Assembly: GCA_015345905.1 (NCBI GenBank)
Contig: JADDTR010000005.1
Span: forward strand, 620,001 to 684,000
Reading direction: 5' to 3'
Length of the DNA: 64,000 bases
DNA from: Aotearoamyces nothofagi
Taxonomy: Eukaryota > Ascomycota > Leotiomycetes > Leotiales > Tympanidaceae
The position numbers and the translations under genes are program-made. Shown here in pieces: positions 10,092 to 21,835 of this stretch (position 1 is the first letter of the stretch; each line of letters begins with the position of its first letter). The notes below the pieces were generated by a model. The model had not been told where the DNA came from and made no database searches. It was given only the letters and a program-made list of their open reading frames with translations.

Positions 10092-11314
10092 CTAATCGTC
10101 ATCCCCTGCTTCGCGCCCGCCCACGCGAACCACCAGCCTGAAGATGGAGACGGTGAAAGTCATGGTCCACGCTACCAGTGCTATGAAGAGAAACCCAACC
10201 AGTGCCGCCATTATATGATAATTACTTCCATGGGAAGTGCAGTCTGGGTCGCCTGAAGTAAGATCGGTACTGGAGCAATCTTCGTCTGTGAGGGCGGAGA
10301 ATGCTAGTGTCAGGTTGACGGACTCTAAGATGACAAAGAATAGATCAAGTAGAACGAGCCGTATCTTAGCGGTCGGTCGCCTCAACCCAAGGGGTTTGCC
10401 TGTATACTCATCATATGTGATATATGCAATGTAGGGTAGAGCAATGACATCTACTATAATGGCCATAAGCGTCGATGGCCTGTTTCCCGTTTCATTTTTG
10501 TACCCAGTGGCAGAAAGACCGAGGGCAACCACTGAGGTGGTGAGTACTGCGATGCGGAATGCCAGAGGTATGAGAGGGTGCAGGAGAAGAATACGCTAAA
10601 AGAGGTTAGAGGACATTCTATTTCTTCCATATTGAAGAGTCATTACCTGAATCCGCTGGTACCATAGCTGTTGCTTCTTCTTACTGTGAAGCAATCCCAG
10701 AGCCTTTTCAGGATCCGCCCCACCCACATCACCCCTCCAAGGTTTACTCCATCCTGTGTACGTTGCAGCACCAAAGGCTTCCGGGTCTGGTATTCGCTCC
10801 TGCCCTGGTGGAATTGGAAGCCTACAGGAATCTACAAATTCCCTCCATCGAGAACTCGCATTTGTTGGGTCTCGTGCAATTATCACTGGGTCGCCTGTAC
10901 GGAATTGATCCCACCTCCGGCCTTTCTCAGGTTCTCTGGAACCGAATAGGCCTCGCTCCGGCGCTCTCGTTGGCGTTATAACATCCTCCCATGTATCAAC
11001 ATAGCCATCAATGGATACCCGCCGTGCAATTTCTCCTTTGTTACTGGCAACAAAGTGATGCTGGGCAGGATGTGACGGGGGTGGAGCCAGCAACCTGCTA
11101 GAGGAACCTATGTTGACGTCGTCGTCATCATCGTCGGCCTCGTACGAACGGACCCAAGCTACTTAGACATTAGTTGAAATATTTGGCAGTAATAGGATCC
11201 GAACAGACGTGGAATAGACCTCAGCTTGGGTTGTCCGTCAGCCCGAGCATTTGTACTTGAGGAATGGTTGGAAGACTGGGTGGATGAGGTTGGGCGAGCA
11301 CCAGGAGCTGCCAT
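10092..11314 (-). CDS. SRF1: Regulator of phospholipase D, Srf1-like
   Basis: Srf1 is a membrane regulator of phospholipase D (Spo14 in yeast). The spliced model has exons 11314-11209, 11158-10647 and 10595-10092 and gives 373 aa. The N-terminus is disordered and leads across the first intron into PPWVRSYEADDDD. The middle carries the family blocks KGRRWDQFRTGDPVII and YTGWSKPWRGD. The C-terminal half has about four membrane helices: HPLIPLAFRIAVL, TLMAIIVDVIALPYIAYI, RLVLLDLFFVILESVNL and MAALVGFLFIALVAWTM. DEYTGKPLGLR sits between the second and third. The first-intron donor at 11208 was chosen because it keeps frame and restores PPWV; a nearby GT at 11214/11213 breaks the frame. The family assignment is good; its function in this organism is inferred. 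Confidence 0.85.
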
Positions 11315-12117
11315 GAATACCGTGTAAGAGTATTTTGGAGTGGTAAGGCTTTCGTAACTATTGCATTTGCCGTGGAGTGACACTGTAGGATATGACAGGG
11401 CTTGCAAAGGATGCTATTGTCATGGATGCAGACGAGGCTGAACGATCAATAACCCCGACAATTCTGAGAAACAGCCTGTGGAGGTACGTGACGCGCAGTA
11501 AAGCACCACATCTACTCGTTGTGAATGGGTAGGAGATATATGGCTAGGGCAGTGCTGACGTGTAGCAGTTACGGGCGTGGAGCATGCGCGACGGCGAGGT
11601 AAGGACAGTGAGGTTAAGCTTAAGGGCAGGCAAGCACTGAAAGTAGGAAATGGAGAATCCGCCAATCTGCGATGCCGTCACTACGGTAAATACTGTACAG
11701 TGCCTAGGTAAATCCCCTAGGCACGTTAGCACGGTAGGGTAGCCTAGGCATTGCGATCGACCGCTGATCGCTAGGGCCAGCGGCGGTTGTTGGGGTCGTG
11801 ACGGCGGTGGCTGTGGCTGGTACGGCCTGTTCGGAGCCCGTCCGGACCCTATCCGAGCACCGTGGAGCCGACGCGAGTTCTAGAATTAGGTGTGGCTTAC
11901 TACAGTCGACTGGGAGCCGATTCAACCTGCGATCCGATCACTGGCTTCTATTCTGCCACGAGCCGCCGTGAGTCTGTGACAGCTCAGCTCTTGTGAACAC
12001 GCCTCGAGCTAGGCAATCTGCGAATAAAGCGTATGCCTTCCAGAAAGCCATGACTTGAGCTTTCACACTCCGGCCCCGGACCGCCCTTGACTCCACGACT
12101 GTGGGCTCATCCATACA
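11315..12117. promoter_or_regulatory. Divergent SRF1 / K+-H+ exchange gene promoter region
   Basis: About 800 bp separate two start codons on opposite strands. It contains a TACTGTACAG word at about 11691-11700 and three CCTAGG-centred palindromic elements between 11700 and 11750. No coding pattern is visible. Confidence 0.5.
11700..11750. repeat. CCTAGGCAC inverted repeat plus third copy
   Basis: GTGCCTAGG at 11700-11708 and CCTAGGCAC at 11716-11724 form a perfect 9-bp inverted repeat with a 7-bp spacer. GCCTAGGCA follows at 11742-11750. Similar TGCCTAGGCA words recur near 28157, so this is either a shared protein-binding site or a genome-wide word. Confidence 0.8.
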
Positions 12118-13163
12118 ATGCGTCTCTTCCTTCTACCCATCTCCACGCGCCGGACATTGGTTTACTGTCAACGTCTCAACGTCACGGTCTCTGAGCAGGC
12201 GACCTTTCTCGACAAAGGAACAGCGCGCGCTGCAAAGCTCTGGGCGTCTTGGGAGGAGAAAGAATCAGGATGGCAGAAGAAGGTTGCTGACTTTGGCAAC
12301 CAAGCCTTGAAGAGAATACCATACGAGGAATGGGGATTGAAGTCCATTCCCCCGCTGTCTGCACGGCGGAAGAAAGAGGAGCTGGCTGCTGCAGAGGGAC
12401 AGAAGGCTGAGGTTGTTTTCCCGCCCGCGTTGATTCCGGAGAACACGGTTCCAGAAGTCTTAAGGATATTAGGGACTGAGAGGCAGGCACTGCACAAGAA
12501 GAGGATGACATACTGTTTTATTGGCATGCCTATCACGGCCCCAGTGGCAGTATTACCTGTGTAAGTTTGATGCTTTTATTCTGATACTAGCGGCGTCATG
12601 TAATCCTTCGTTTCAGCATTGCACGGCACAGGAAAGCAGCAAGGCCCTCTATCTGATTACGCTCTTCGAGTGCATTAATCTGTTACTTCTAACACCTTTC
12701 CGATTCTAGGATTCCCAACCTTCCATTCTTCTACCTGGTCTACAGAGCTTGGTCACACTGGCGTGCGTTGTCCGGATCAAAGCATATCCAGTTCCTTCTT
12801 GAGAACAAGCTCATCACCACAAAGCCTTCGCCAATCCTTGATGCGCTTTATTCTGCAGGAATCATGAGAGCTGTTCGCGATAGTAAGGTCATTACCACCA
12901 AACCCAGAGCAGCGTCCCAAACTACCATTGAAGCTTCACCTACCTCGAAAGAGCCAGTCGAGACACTGGTTTTAGATAGATGGAATGCTGCGTTGATTGC
13001 TAAAGCATTGGATGTTCCAGAGTTGCATACTGAGCTTGACAGAGCGATTAGTCAGGTGGAGACTGCTCTGCGCTCAAAAGCGGAATTGCAGGAAGAAAAG
13101 GACAAACTTGATCAGACGGCCTCGCCGAGAAAATCTAACTCGCAAGACCATGCGGAAAAGTAA
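12118..13163 (+). CDS. Mitochondrial K+-H+ exchange-related protein
   Basis: The model has exons 12118-12560 and 12710-13163, joined across a 149-bp intron, and encodes 298 aa. The start MRLFLLPISTRRTLVYCQRL is the conserved N-terminus of the fungal Mit_KHE1 family (yeast YDL183C/Mrx19-like), inner-membrane proteins linked to mitochondrial K+/H+ exchange and volume control. Further family blocks are KLWASWEEKESGWQKKV, ALKRIPYEEWGLKSIP and, across the splice, PVAVLPVIPNLPFFYLVYRAWSHWRA, which contains the hydrophobic segments. The C-terminal part is basic and helical. The gene diverges from SRF1 and ends about 100 bp from the convergent cupin gene. The family is recognised with good confidence; transport activity has not been shown for most members. 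Confidence 0.85.
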
Positions 13164-13264
13164 CAGGAGAAAAGTAGCAGGATACCGCATGTATATCACG
13201 TGTATAATATGTACGGAGGGCAATATAGAATAATCTGACGTCTCATATCTTTAAATTTGTTCTT

Positions 13265-13913
13265 TCAGACATCTAGAGTAGGTCCAACATCCCCGTATAG
13301 TGGATCCTGCTCAAACCAGCCCAGCTCGTTGATCTCCTTGACCTCGTCTTCCTCTCCGCGCCCGCCGTAACACATATCCCAGCTCTTACCTTGAGGATAA
13401 CTTCCAACCATCTCAAAACCCCCCTCCACATCCTTTAGCAGCCGATGGCCCACTCCTGCAGGGACTATAATAGCATCCCCTTTCTTGACTTCAGCTTCTA
13501 CTCGTTCAGGGTTATTTTCCCCGCCAAAACCTGTAGAACATGTCAGTAATTAGAGGTCGAAGCAAGGAGCGTAACCACCGACATAAAATGGCATGGCCAG
13601 CACAGACGCAGAGGACTAGAGTAAGGTCAGATGTATCGAACGGACATTGACCACAACAATATATACCTTCGTGCGTAGTGCTGTGAAAATGTGTAGTGTT
13701 ATACATAGTATAACGCCACTGCGGAACAACAACTCCAATAGCGTTCAAGTGTTCTTCTATTGCCGTAGCAGATGCCGATGAAGGAAAGCAACAATGATAT
13801 ATCAGTAGTGGGTGCTGCTGGATTGAGGTGTTGGGTAGTAGATTGTAGCGCGGAATAAAGTATTTTGACACACGTAGGGAGCTTAATGGGGATAGATTTA
13901 TGGGTGCCGCCAT
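13265..13913 (-). CDS. Small cupin-fold protein (YjlB-like)
   Basis: The spliced model has exons 13913-13667, 13615-13583 (only 33 nt) and 13530-13265 and encodes 181 aa. It is a single-domain cupin: PNTSIQQHPLLIYHC, then PQWRYTMYNTTHFHSTTHE with metal-binding type histidines. After the small exon come FGGENNPERVEAEVKKGDAIIVPAGVGHRLL and SYPQGKSWDMCYG. This matches the YjlB-like fungal/bacterial cupin family, whose substrate is unknown. The donor of the second intron was placed at 13582 because only that choice keeps the frame and yields AILCFGGENN, the usual family wording. The 3' end lies about 100 bp from that of the upstream convergent gene, so transcripts may overlap. Confidence 0.87.
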
Positions 13914-14638
13914 CTTGGTATTATTGACTCCTGAAAAATCATATATGGACTGGCAACAAAAGCAATCAATGGTGGTGGTTGTCTTGTCTTGCTTGAATCG
14001 ACGTCATTGTGCTCTAACACTTTCACTCCAACAATGGCCAGGCAATACTTTTAATAGATCATTCTTGAGAAACCCGCATTAAAGAGTTGTATTGTATTCA
14101 AAACATAACCAAGTCAAATCATTTCCACAAAACTTGAGCACTTTTATTAATATCTTTAGTATCTTGGTCTGGAGTTTCAGGACCGGCGCGTCATCTGCAT
14201 TGGCGCCTGAGGCCAAGGATAGGCAGCCAGCTACCTTTCATCTGGAGCCGAAGCTGATTCAATATCACGAACCTACCTCAGTTAACAAGTCTTACTCGCT
14301 ACCTTACGGCCAGGTTATTTGATCCCCTAGAAGCTTGGTCAAACTGGCTTCTATCATTTAGCTACCTAGAAGGTTGATAGATACGAATAATTTGATCACG
14401 AGTCACGTCACTGTCGCAGGATCGTGCGACTTCTGACCTCTCCTCACCCTGCCTGGGCGGAGACGAGAAGGACCCTCGAAGAAGCGCGGTCTGCATTCAA
14501 GGCAGACTCCTGAACAGTATCTTCCTCTCCAAGCCGCTCTTTACACCCAAGAACGTCACGAAGGAAGTCGCTGAAGACGTCTTCACCGATCTGACCTTCA
14601 CTAGGCACGCCGCCTCCTAAATCTACATTCCATCTGCG
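13914..14638. promoter_or_regulatory. Divergent cupin/cullin promoter region
   Basis: About 725 bp separate the cupin and cullin start codons. The part nearest the cupin gene is AT-rich; the last 250 bp are CT-rich leader sequence before the cullin ATG. I see no gene-like frame. Confidence 0.5.
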
Positions 14639-17236
14639 ATGTCGGCCACAAGAACCATGATTATGCCACCGGTACCCAACCGTGAGGATTTACAAGCAAC
14701 GTGTGTTTATAATTTCCCTTCCTCTCAGTATCTTTCATGAGCTGACCTCGATCTCCCAATACAGGTGGAAGTACTTAGAGGCAGGCATTTCAAAAATCAT
14801 GATCAACCTACAGGATGGCATCGACATGCAGACTGTAAGAATACCAATGGCCTTCTATCAAAATGCTTGCTGACATATTGGCCACAGTATATGGGTGTCT
14901 ACACGTCAGTCTACCTCTAAACCCACCTGGATACCAGAAAGATGCTAATGTCATAATAGAGCTGTACACAACTTCTGTACTTCGCAAAAGGCGGTTAACA
15001 ATGCTAATCAAGGGGTAATCGGGGGCGCACATCGTGGTGGTAAGAACGAGCCTTGGACTGCAGCTCGTTTTAGTAGTTAACAGTGTTTAGCACACCTGCT
15101 CGGCGAGGATCTTTATCAAAACCTAATTACCTATCTCAACGCATATCTTAAGGCCCTCGTGGCTCAATCAAAGACCCATGTTGATGAGGCTCTACTCACC
15201 TTTTACATTCGAGAATGGGACCGATACACCACTGCCGCCAAGTATACCCACCATCTCTTTCGGTACCTAAATCGACATTGGGTTAAGCGTGAGATGGATG
15301 AGGGGAAGAAGAATATATACGACGTGTATACACTACATCTAGTGCAATGGCGACTGACTCTCTTCAGTGAGGTTAATACCAAGGTCATGGACGCGGTTCT
15401 GAAAATGGTAGAAAAGCAACGTAATGGCGAGACGATCGAGCATAACCAGATCAAGAGCATCGTGGATTCTTTTGTGTTTCTCGGAATAGATGAAGCCGAT
15501 TCAACGAAATCAAACCTAGATGTTTACCGCTTCAACTTCGAGAGACCGTTCCTTGATGCCTCCAAAGATTATTATCAAAAAGAGTCAAAGCAATTTGTTG
15601 CAGAGAATAGTATTGTGGAATATATGAAGAAAGCTGAAAGTCGATTGAGCGAAGAGGAAGAGCGAGTTAAGATGTATTTGCACCCGGATATTGTGATTCC
15701 TTTGAGAAAGGTATGCAACACTGCTCTCATCGCTGATCACTCGGTTGTCTTGCGTTATGAGTTTCAAAGCCTACTCGATGACGATAGAGTCGATGATATG
15801 CAGCGCATGTACAACCTCCTCTCACGTATTCCTGATGGTCTTGATCCACTGCGTACAAAGTTTGAGGCACACGTGCGTAAGGCTGGTCTGGCAGCTATTG
15901 CAAAAGTTGCTTCTGATGCAGATAAGATGGAACCCAAAGTCTACGTTGATGCCCTTCTTGAGATTCACACAAAATACCAAGGTCTCGTCAAGAAAGCATT
16001 CAGGGATGAGCCAGAGTTTACACGATCTCTGGACAATGCGTGCAGAGAATTTGTCAACCGCAATTCTGTATGCAAGTCCGGATCGAACAAATCCCCAGAG
16101 CTGTTAGCAAAGTATACAGATGCGCTACTGAAGAAGAGTGCAACTGGTGCTGAGGAGGGCGATTTGGAGAATACACTGACACAAATTATGACAGTCTTCA
16201 AATATATTGAGGACAAAGACGTTTTCCAGAAGTTCTATTCGCGCATGCTTGCGCGGAGACTGGTACATACTAGCTCATCGTCTGATGACGCCGAGACAAG
16301 TATGATCAGCAAGTTGAAGGAGGCCTGCGGATTTGAGTACACCAATAAGCTACAGCGAATGTTTCAAGATATGCAAATATCTAAGGACTTGAACAGCGGC
16401 TATAAGGAATTTGAGGCCAATTTGATAGAGAATGGGGATGCCAAGAATGTCGTCGATGCGAGTTATTCGGTGCTTGGTACTGGATTCTGGCCTTTGACGC
16501 CGCCCAACACCGATTTCTCTCCACCCCCTGAGATTGTAAAGGCCTACGAGCGCTTCCAGAAATTTTATAACCAGAAGCATAGCGGACGGAAGTTAACCTG
16601 GCTATGGCAACTTTGCAAAGGCGAGGTGAAGGCGAACTATTGCAAGAACAGCAAGATTCCATACACATTCCAGGTTTCCACCTATCAAATGGCGATTCTC
16701 CTGCTATTTAATGAGAAAGACTCCAATACTTATGAGGACATCACCAAGGCAACCCAGCTATCCAACGAAGTGCTCGATCCTTCATTGGGTATTTTCGTAA
16801 AGGCAAAAGTTTTGCTTCAGTCACCTGAGGGTGCGAGCTACAACAAGGACACAAAATTCCGACTCAATTACGACTTCAAGCATAAGAAGATCCGGGTTAA
16901 TCTAAACGTTGCTGTTAAGGCCGAGCAGAAGCAAGAGGCTGATGATACCCACAAAACTATTGAGGAGGACCGCAAGTTACTCATGCAGGTTAGTTTCCAC
17001 GCCAACTTTTCATTGACTATGCACCTTGCTAATCTACCCCTCTCTAGTCTGCAATTGTTCGTATCATGAAAGCCCGCAAGAAGATGAAGCACACCCAGCT
17101 TGTCAGCGAGTGCATTAACCAGATTCGCTCTCGTTTTGTCCCAAAGATACCCGACATCAAGAAGTGCATCGATATTTTGTTAGAAAAGGAGTACCTTGAG
17201 CGACTAGATGACGATGAGCTTGGCTACCTTGCTTGA
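14639..17236 (+). CDS. culA: Cullin-1, SCF ubiquitin ligase scaffold
   Basis: Cullin-1 (Cdc53 in yeast) is the scaffold of SCF E3 ubiquitin ligases, binding Skp1/F-box proteins at its N-terminus and the RING protein Rbx1/Hrt1 at its C-terminus. Exons are 14639-14700, 14765-14834, 14888-14904 (17 nt), 14960-15039, 15091-16988 and 17048-17236, giving 771 aa, the normal size. N-terminal family blocks are [20 protein letters not shown] and [15 protein letters not shown]; the cullin-homology region follows, and the winged-helix C-terminus contains [13 protein letters not shown], with K717 as the neddylation site. The protein ends in [12 protein letters not shown], the standard cullin-1 tail. All six exons join in frame. 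The 5' end is broken up by four introns around very short exons. Confidence 0.96.
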
Positions 17237-20200
17237 CTTTGTCTACGTGTGTTCTTATTTACCCTTCTAAGTACGCAGCTCAGCATTGGCAAGGCCAACG
17301 CATCTCGACGACATGACCACGGGTGTATTCACTTCCAGGGACGAATCTATGCCGCAGAGCGATTTGTTCTCGACTGCATATAGGAGGGTTCCTACTATGA
17401 ATCTGCACCTTTCACGTTATCATCTTACTGTAAAGAAAGCAGGGCGGGCTTTCGTAGTATATGGGATGACTGGTACAGGCATTGCTCGGGGGCAGGAGGA
17501 GTTGATATGATACCGCAAATGCCATGCAGCTGATAGAGCTGTGGATTAGCGTCGGCGAACGTCTGAAAAGCATAATATACTATAATTAGAAGTCGGGTTT
17601 ATAATTTTGTGGAATGTGAGTGATGTGGGCTTCAAACTCAAATCGGATCATGTTCAAGCCACAGTGGCCCCAGCCACCTCCAATTATTATAAAAAACAGT
17701 GTAGGTTTTCCAACCCGGAGAATTTAGAGACTAATTATCATAATAACTTGCTGGATCTCTGAAAATGCTTGATCCCGTTGGGTGGGGCGTTTTTATCGCA
17801 TTGTCAGAGGTACACGATTGCACTGAGTCTCGGCCAGTACTCTTTGGGCGGGAGAACCAACATTCGCGACTCTTCCCCAGCAAAAGCAACCATGAAGCAA
17901 AACTGTGTACCGGGAGAATTGCTCTGTACCTGGCTGCACTGCACACATGGTCATCGGCTGCATTTCAGATCTGATATTTAGCCACGTGGATCTGGTACGG
18001 GACAGCTCATCGGTGGCTCGATGCGAGCCATTTGCTTCCGCGTGGTTCTGGCTGGTTAGTCGCGACTGCATTCAGTAGGAATGGGAATGCTTCAGAATTA
18101 AGGATCCGAAATCTTGTCCTCTTGTCCGCCCCGCGTTTGTTTGTGCCTTGCCTGCGCCCAGCTGCAAACCATAAGAACGGAAAGCAGGATCAGCTCACAA
18201 GCGAAGAAGGCAGAACCTAGCAAGCTGAGCTATGTATAAGCTCAAGGTAAAAGGCTAGATGGAGCGCACTCGGGGTTTCTGAGCGACGGAGGAGCTGGGT
18301 TAATGGGTTGATATAATGGGTTAATGGGGATTGAGCATGTCCACACGTGGAATGCGCAGCAGGAGCGCAGGCGATGCGACAGCTGAGAATGCCCTGGACG
18401 GTTCGCTAATAAGCGTGGGAGGGCGGACGGTCGAGAATGCGGTCGACAGCCGACCGTCGACAGTGTGCGTGCTGAAAACGAATTCTGGGCGAGGACAAGG
18501 GCACGGCACCGCTGGGCGGGTGCGCCAGGCGCAGCACGGCGCACACTTGGGGCAAATGAACGTGCAGTAAACGGGCATCTCGGGTGATGGGAGAAATGCG
18601 GTGTTGGGGAAAAGCGGCTTTCTTTGTATGTGCGGAGCTGCCATTCTCTGTTGGGGAATAGGTACTTGCACAGAGCAATCGAGCCGAGCTGCTCTTGTTC
18701 GTGGTAGGCGTTGGCCAAGGCGTGGATGATTTCTCAAGAGCAGATTAATGCACTGGCTTTACATGCACTGTACCGACACTACAGCAGGTAGTATTGCTGA
18801 GGCGGGCCGCCTCTTGTCCGGAGTAAGGCAAGGGAACGAGGTAACGAGGTAACGAGGCAACTCGCAAGTACCAGTACAGTAAGGTAAGCTTGGAGAAAGC
18901 ACAGACTTCAGCAGCGCCAGCCTTAATTCGACAATAGCACACAGCGGGAATCCGGGTGGACATGGGTCGCATTCCCGGCATCAAGGGTCTCAGTACCTCA
19001 GCACGCACTGTATACACTGCAGACGGTGCAGACGGTACAGATGGTACAGACTTGACAGATAGGTTGGTAGGACGGGGTATACAGTCCTCTTTCTACCGCG
19101 GACGACCAACTTCCATGATTACAGAGTCTCGGTATTATTTGTATTATGCCATCCCATCCTCCCATGGTCCGTAGAAACCGAATCAAGCAGCTGCGGTGTG
19201 CTTTATTCCGTGCCCGTACGTATTCGAACAAGTACAGTACGGACAAAGCCTGGTCGTCACCGTCTTGGACCTCGAATAAGCCGTAGGAAGGAGGTGCTCC
19301 TCCGCGCACACAGTGCATAGACAAAAGAAGCCGCGAAGCTCGAAACAGTGAGGTCATCTTGTTGGCAGTCCCTCGCCGGCCGGGCAGCCACCTGGCTCTG
19401 AGCTCTTGCCCTACTCTTGGGAAAGGAAGAGGAAGGAAGGCATGGTGCTGGCACGGATACGCGGCTAAGGTGGTACCATGAAGTATATATTTATATATAC
19501 GTCAGACATGTATGCCGGTCAGGGGCCGTCGTTGCCTTTGTTAATCGGCATCGCTCGCCATTGTTATTGCTACTGTAATGAATAGCCGCCGGAGGGTGCA
19601 TTAATGCATTCGTGTGTGCGCACATCCATCGATCCATCCATATACATTTTGTATAGACTGGGCCGTGCTGGGCGTGGATAATCCATTCATTGCTGACGCT
19701 ATTTGGCTCGATGCGAATCGCTGCGCAGGGACCGGCGCCCGCTGATAGTGTGAGGTAGTAGTGTGAGGTAGTGTTAAAGTGCAAGGTCGTTGGCCGCTTG
19801 GTCGTTTGCTTGCAGGCGTTCGCTATTCCTTAGCTTCCACTGCGGCCATTTGAGAGCCGGGTGCCATTTCCGCGGTGCACTGTGCACTCACTACTCACAG
19901 TGTTGCCCTTCAGCCTCTCGCTGTGCTCTAGAATCAAAGCACTGCCAAAACCCCGAGTTAGTCTCCACATGGTCGCAACTTGGAGAGCCTTCAGAGACTC
20001 GATCACTTGAAGCTTCGTCCATAGTCTCAGCATCTCGCGACTGCAAGAAGTCTCAGCCGTGGAAGGTAGCAGTGGAGGATTCTCACTGTACATCACCACC
20101 GACCACTGCGCTGCGCCTTGCCTCGGATATTACCGCTCATCGACATCATTCAATCGACCTCGACATAGCAACTTCTGTGCCGGATCTATACGTCCGAGTT

Positions 20201-20507
20201 CCACGCTGTCCGTGGTTATAAGTGTCTTGGACACGACATCTCGCGCTCGGTTGCCCTATCGCATCACATCAATTCCGGGGTAATCGACGTCGAATGGCCA
20301 TCCAGAGGACCTAGGCTGTCTAACAAGATCGACACATATCGACAGTCGGATTTCCATCGAGGGCCTCGGCACTTCTGTCGGTTGAGTTTGAAGTGTACGA
20401 GAAGCCGGACTCGGAAGCAGGAGTCTGCACTGGTTATCTGACAGCAACATCCGTTGCAGGACAAGAGCGGGCATACCGCACTCCCACCCTGATAACCAGC
20501 CGTCGCT
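17237..20507. other. Long intergenic region upstream of the G-alpha gene
   Basis: About 3.3 kb lack a supported gene. Frames here are short, on both strands and of odd composition. The part nearest the cullin gene is its 3' region. Around 18.75-19.1 kb there are short repeats such as GAGGTAACGAGGTAAC, CAGACGGTGCAGACGGTACAGATGG and several AGTACAGTA words. The last 700 bp are a CT-rich probable promoter and long 5' leader of the G-alpha gene. Confidence 0.55.
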
Positions 20508-21835
20508 ATGGGTGCCTGCATGAGTTCAGAGTCGGAAGACTTGGAGCAGAAGAAGAAGAGTCAGATGATAGACCGAGGACTTGAAGAAGATGCCCGACGT
20601 TTGCGACGAGAATGCAAAATCCTGCTCCTTGGTAAGTTAGACAAGGATGGTAACCCATAAGAGATTTTCCCTGCTGACATTTATCTAGGATCCGGAGAAA
20701 GTGGCAAGTCAACTATTGTCAAGCAGATGAAGATCATACACCAAAATGGATACACGGTAGATGAATTGGCATTGTATCGTTTGACCATATACAAGAACTT
20801 GATCGACTGTTCAAAAGCCCTCATTGGAGCAATGCGACAATTTGGCATCGAGCCTAAAACCACCGCAAATATCGAATATAGTGATTATCTTCTTGAATAT
20901 CAAGTGGATCCCGACCCTCATACTCCCTTAAATCCAAAGGTTGGAAACGCGGTGGACTCGATATGGAAAGATCCGAGCATGGAGGCATTGATGGAGAGGC
21001 AGAGCGAATTCTATTTGATGGATTCGGCACCATAGTATGTTGCATTCCAGATATGCCTTGGATAACGCAGCCTTTACTGACTTCCATAGCTTCTTCGAGC
21101 AAGCGATAAGGATTGCAGCACCGGAATACATACCTATCGAGGCTGATGTCCTACGAGCAAGAACCAAGACGACTGGTATATATGAAACAAGGTTTACCAT
21201 GGGCCAGCTGAGTATACAGTATGTTGCTTTATGCAAGTTTTCAAATAATCTGCTAACCTGTGCCACAGCATGTTTGATGTTGGTGGCCAGAGGAGTGAGA
21301 GGAAGAAGTGGATTCATTGCTTTGAGAACGTGACTTCGATCATTTTTTGCGTTGCTCTGAGCGAATACGACCAGGTCTTGCTCGAGGAAAGTAATCAGGT
21401 ATGTAAATGAATGTCAATCTATCATGTATAGAGCTAACATACTTAAGAATCGAATGATGGAGAGCTTAGTTCTTTTCGATTCAGTCGTCAACTCTAGGTG
21501 GTTCATGCGAACTAGTATAATTCTCTTCCTCAACAAAGTAGATCTGTTCAAGCAGAAGTTGGGTCGATCACCGCTTGGCAATTACTTCCCTGATTATTCC
21601 GGTGGAAACGATGTCAACAGAGCGGCAAAGTATCTTCTTTGGCGATTCAATCAAGTCAACAGAGCTCATCTGAACCTATATCCTCAGTATGCCTTCCTTT
21701 TCAGCTTCTTAATTCCACCTTCTAACCTACTACAGTCTCACCCAAGCCACCGACACCTCGAACATTCGGTTAGTCTTTGCAGCCGTGAAAGAGACTATCC
21801 TACAGAATGCTCTTAAAGACTCCGGCATTCTATGA
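20508..21835 (+). CDS. gna-3: Heterotrimeric G-protein alpha subunit, group III
   Basis: Exons 20508-20631, 20689-21034, 21090-21218, 21269-21398, 21448-21686 and 21736-21835 give 355 aa, the normal G-alpha size. The start MGACMSS has Gly2 for myristoylation and Cys4 for palmitoylation, placing it on the inner plasma membrane. Guanine-nucleotide motifs are all present: P-loop GSGESGKS (42-49), switch [10 protein letters not shown] with R181 and T184, switch [14 protein letters not shown] (D203, Q207), NKVD (272-275) and TQATDT near the end. The sequence and the C-terminus LKDSGIL match fungal group III G-alpha (GNA-3/GanB type), which acts with a receptor on adenylate cyclase and cAMP. The C-terminus lacks the cysteine that pertussis toxin modifies in group I. 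The next gene downstream, 1.8 kb away, is glycogen phosphorylase. Confidence 0.97.

Noticed and set aside
18242-18737. Overlapping minus-strand frames of 158 and 138 codons
   Set aside because: Three frames are open at once over the same GC-rich stretch, with no recognisable motif.
19790-20221. Plus-strand frame of 143 codons before the G-alpha gene
   Set aside because: Low complexity and Cys/Ser/His-rich; it lies in the probable 5' leader and lacks family resemblance.
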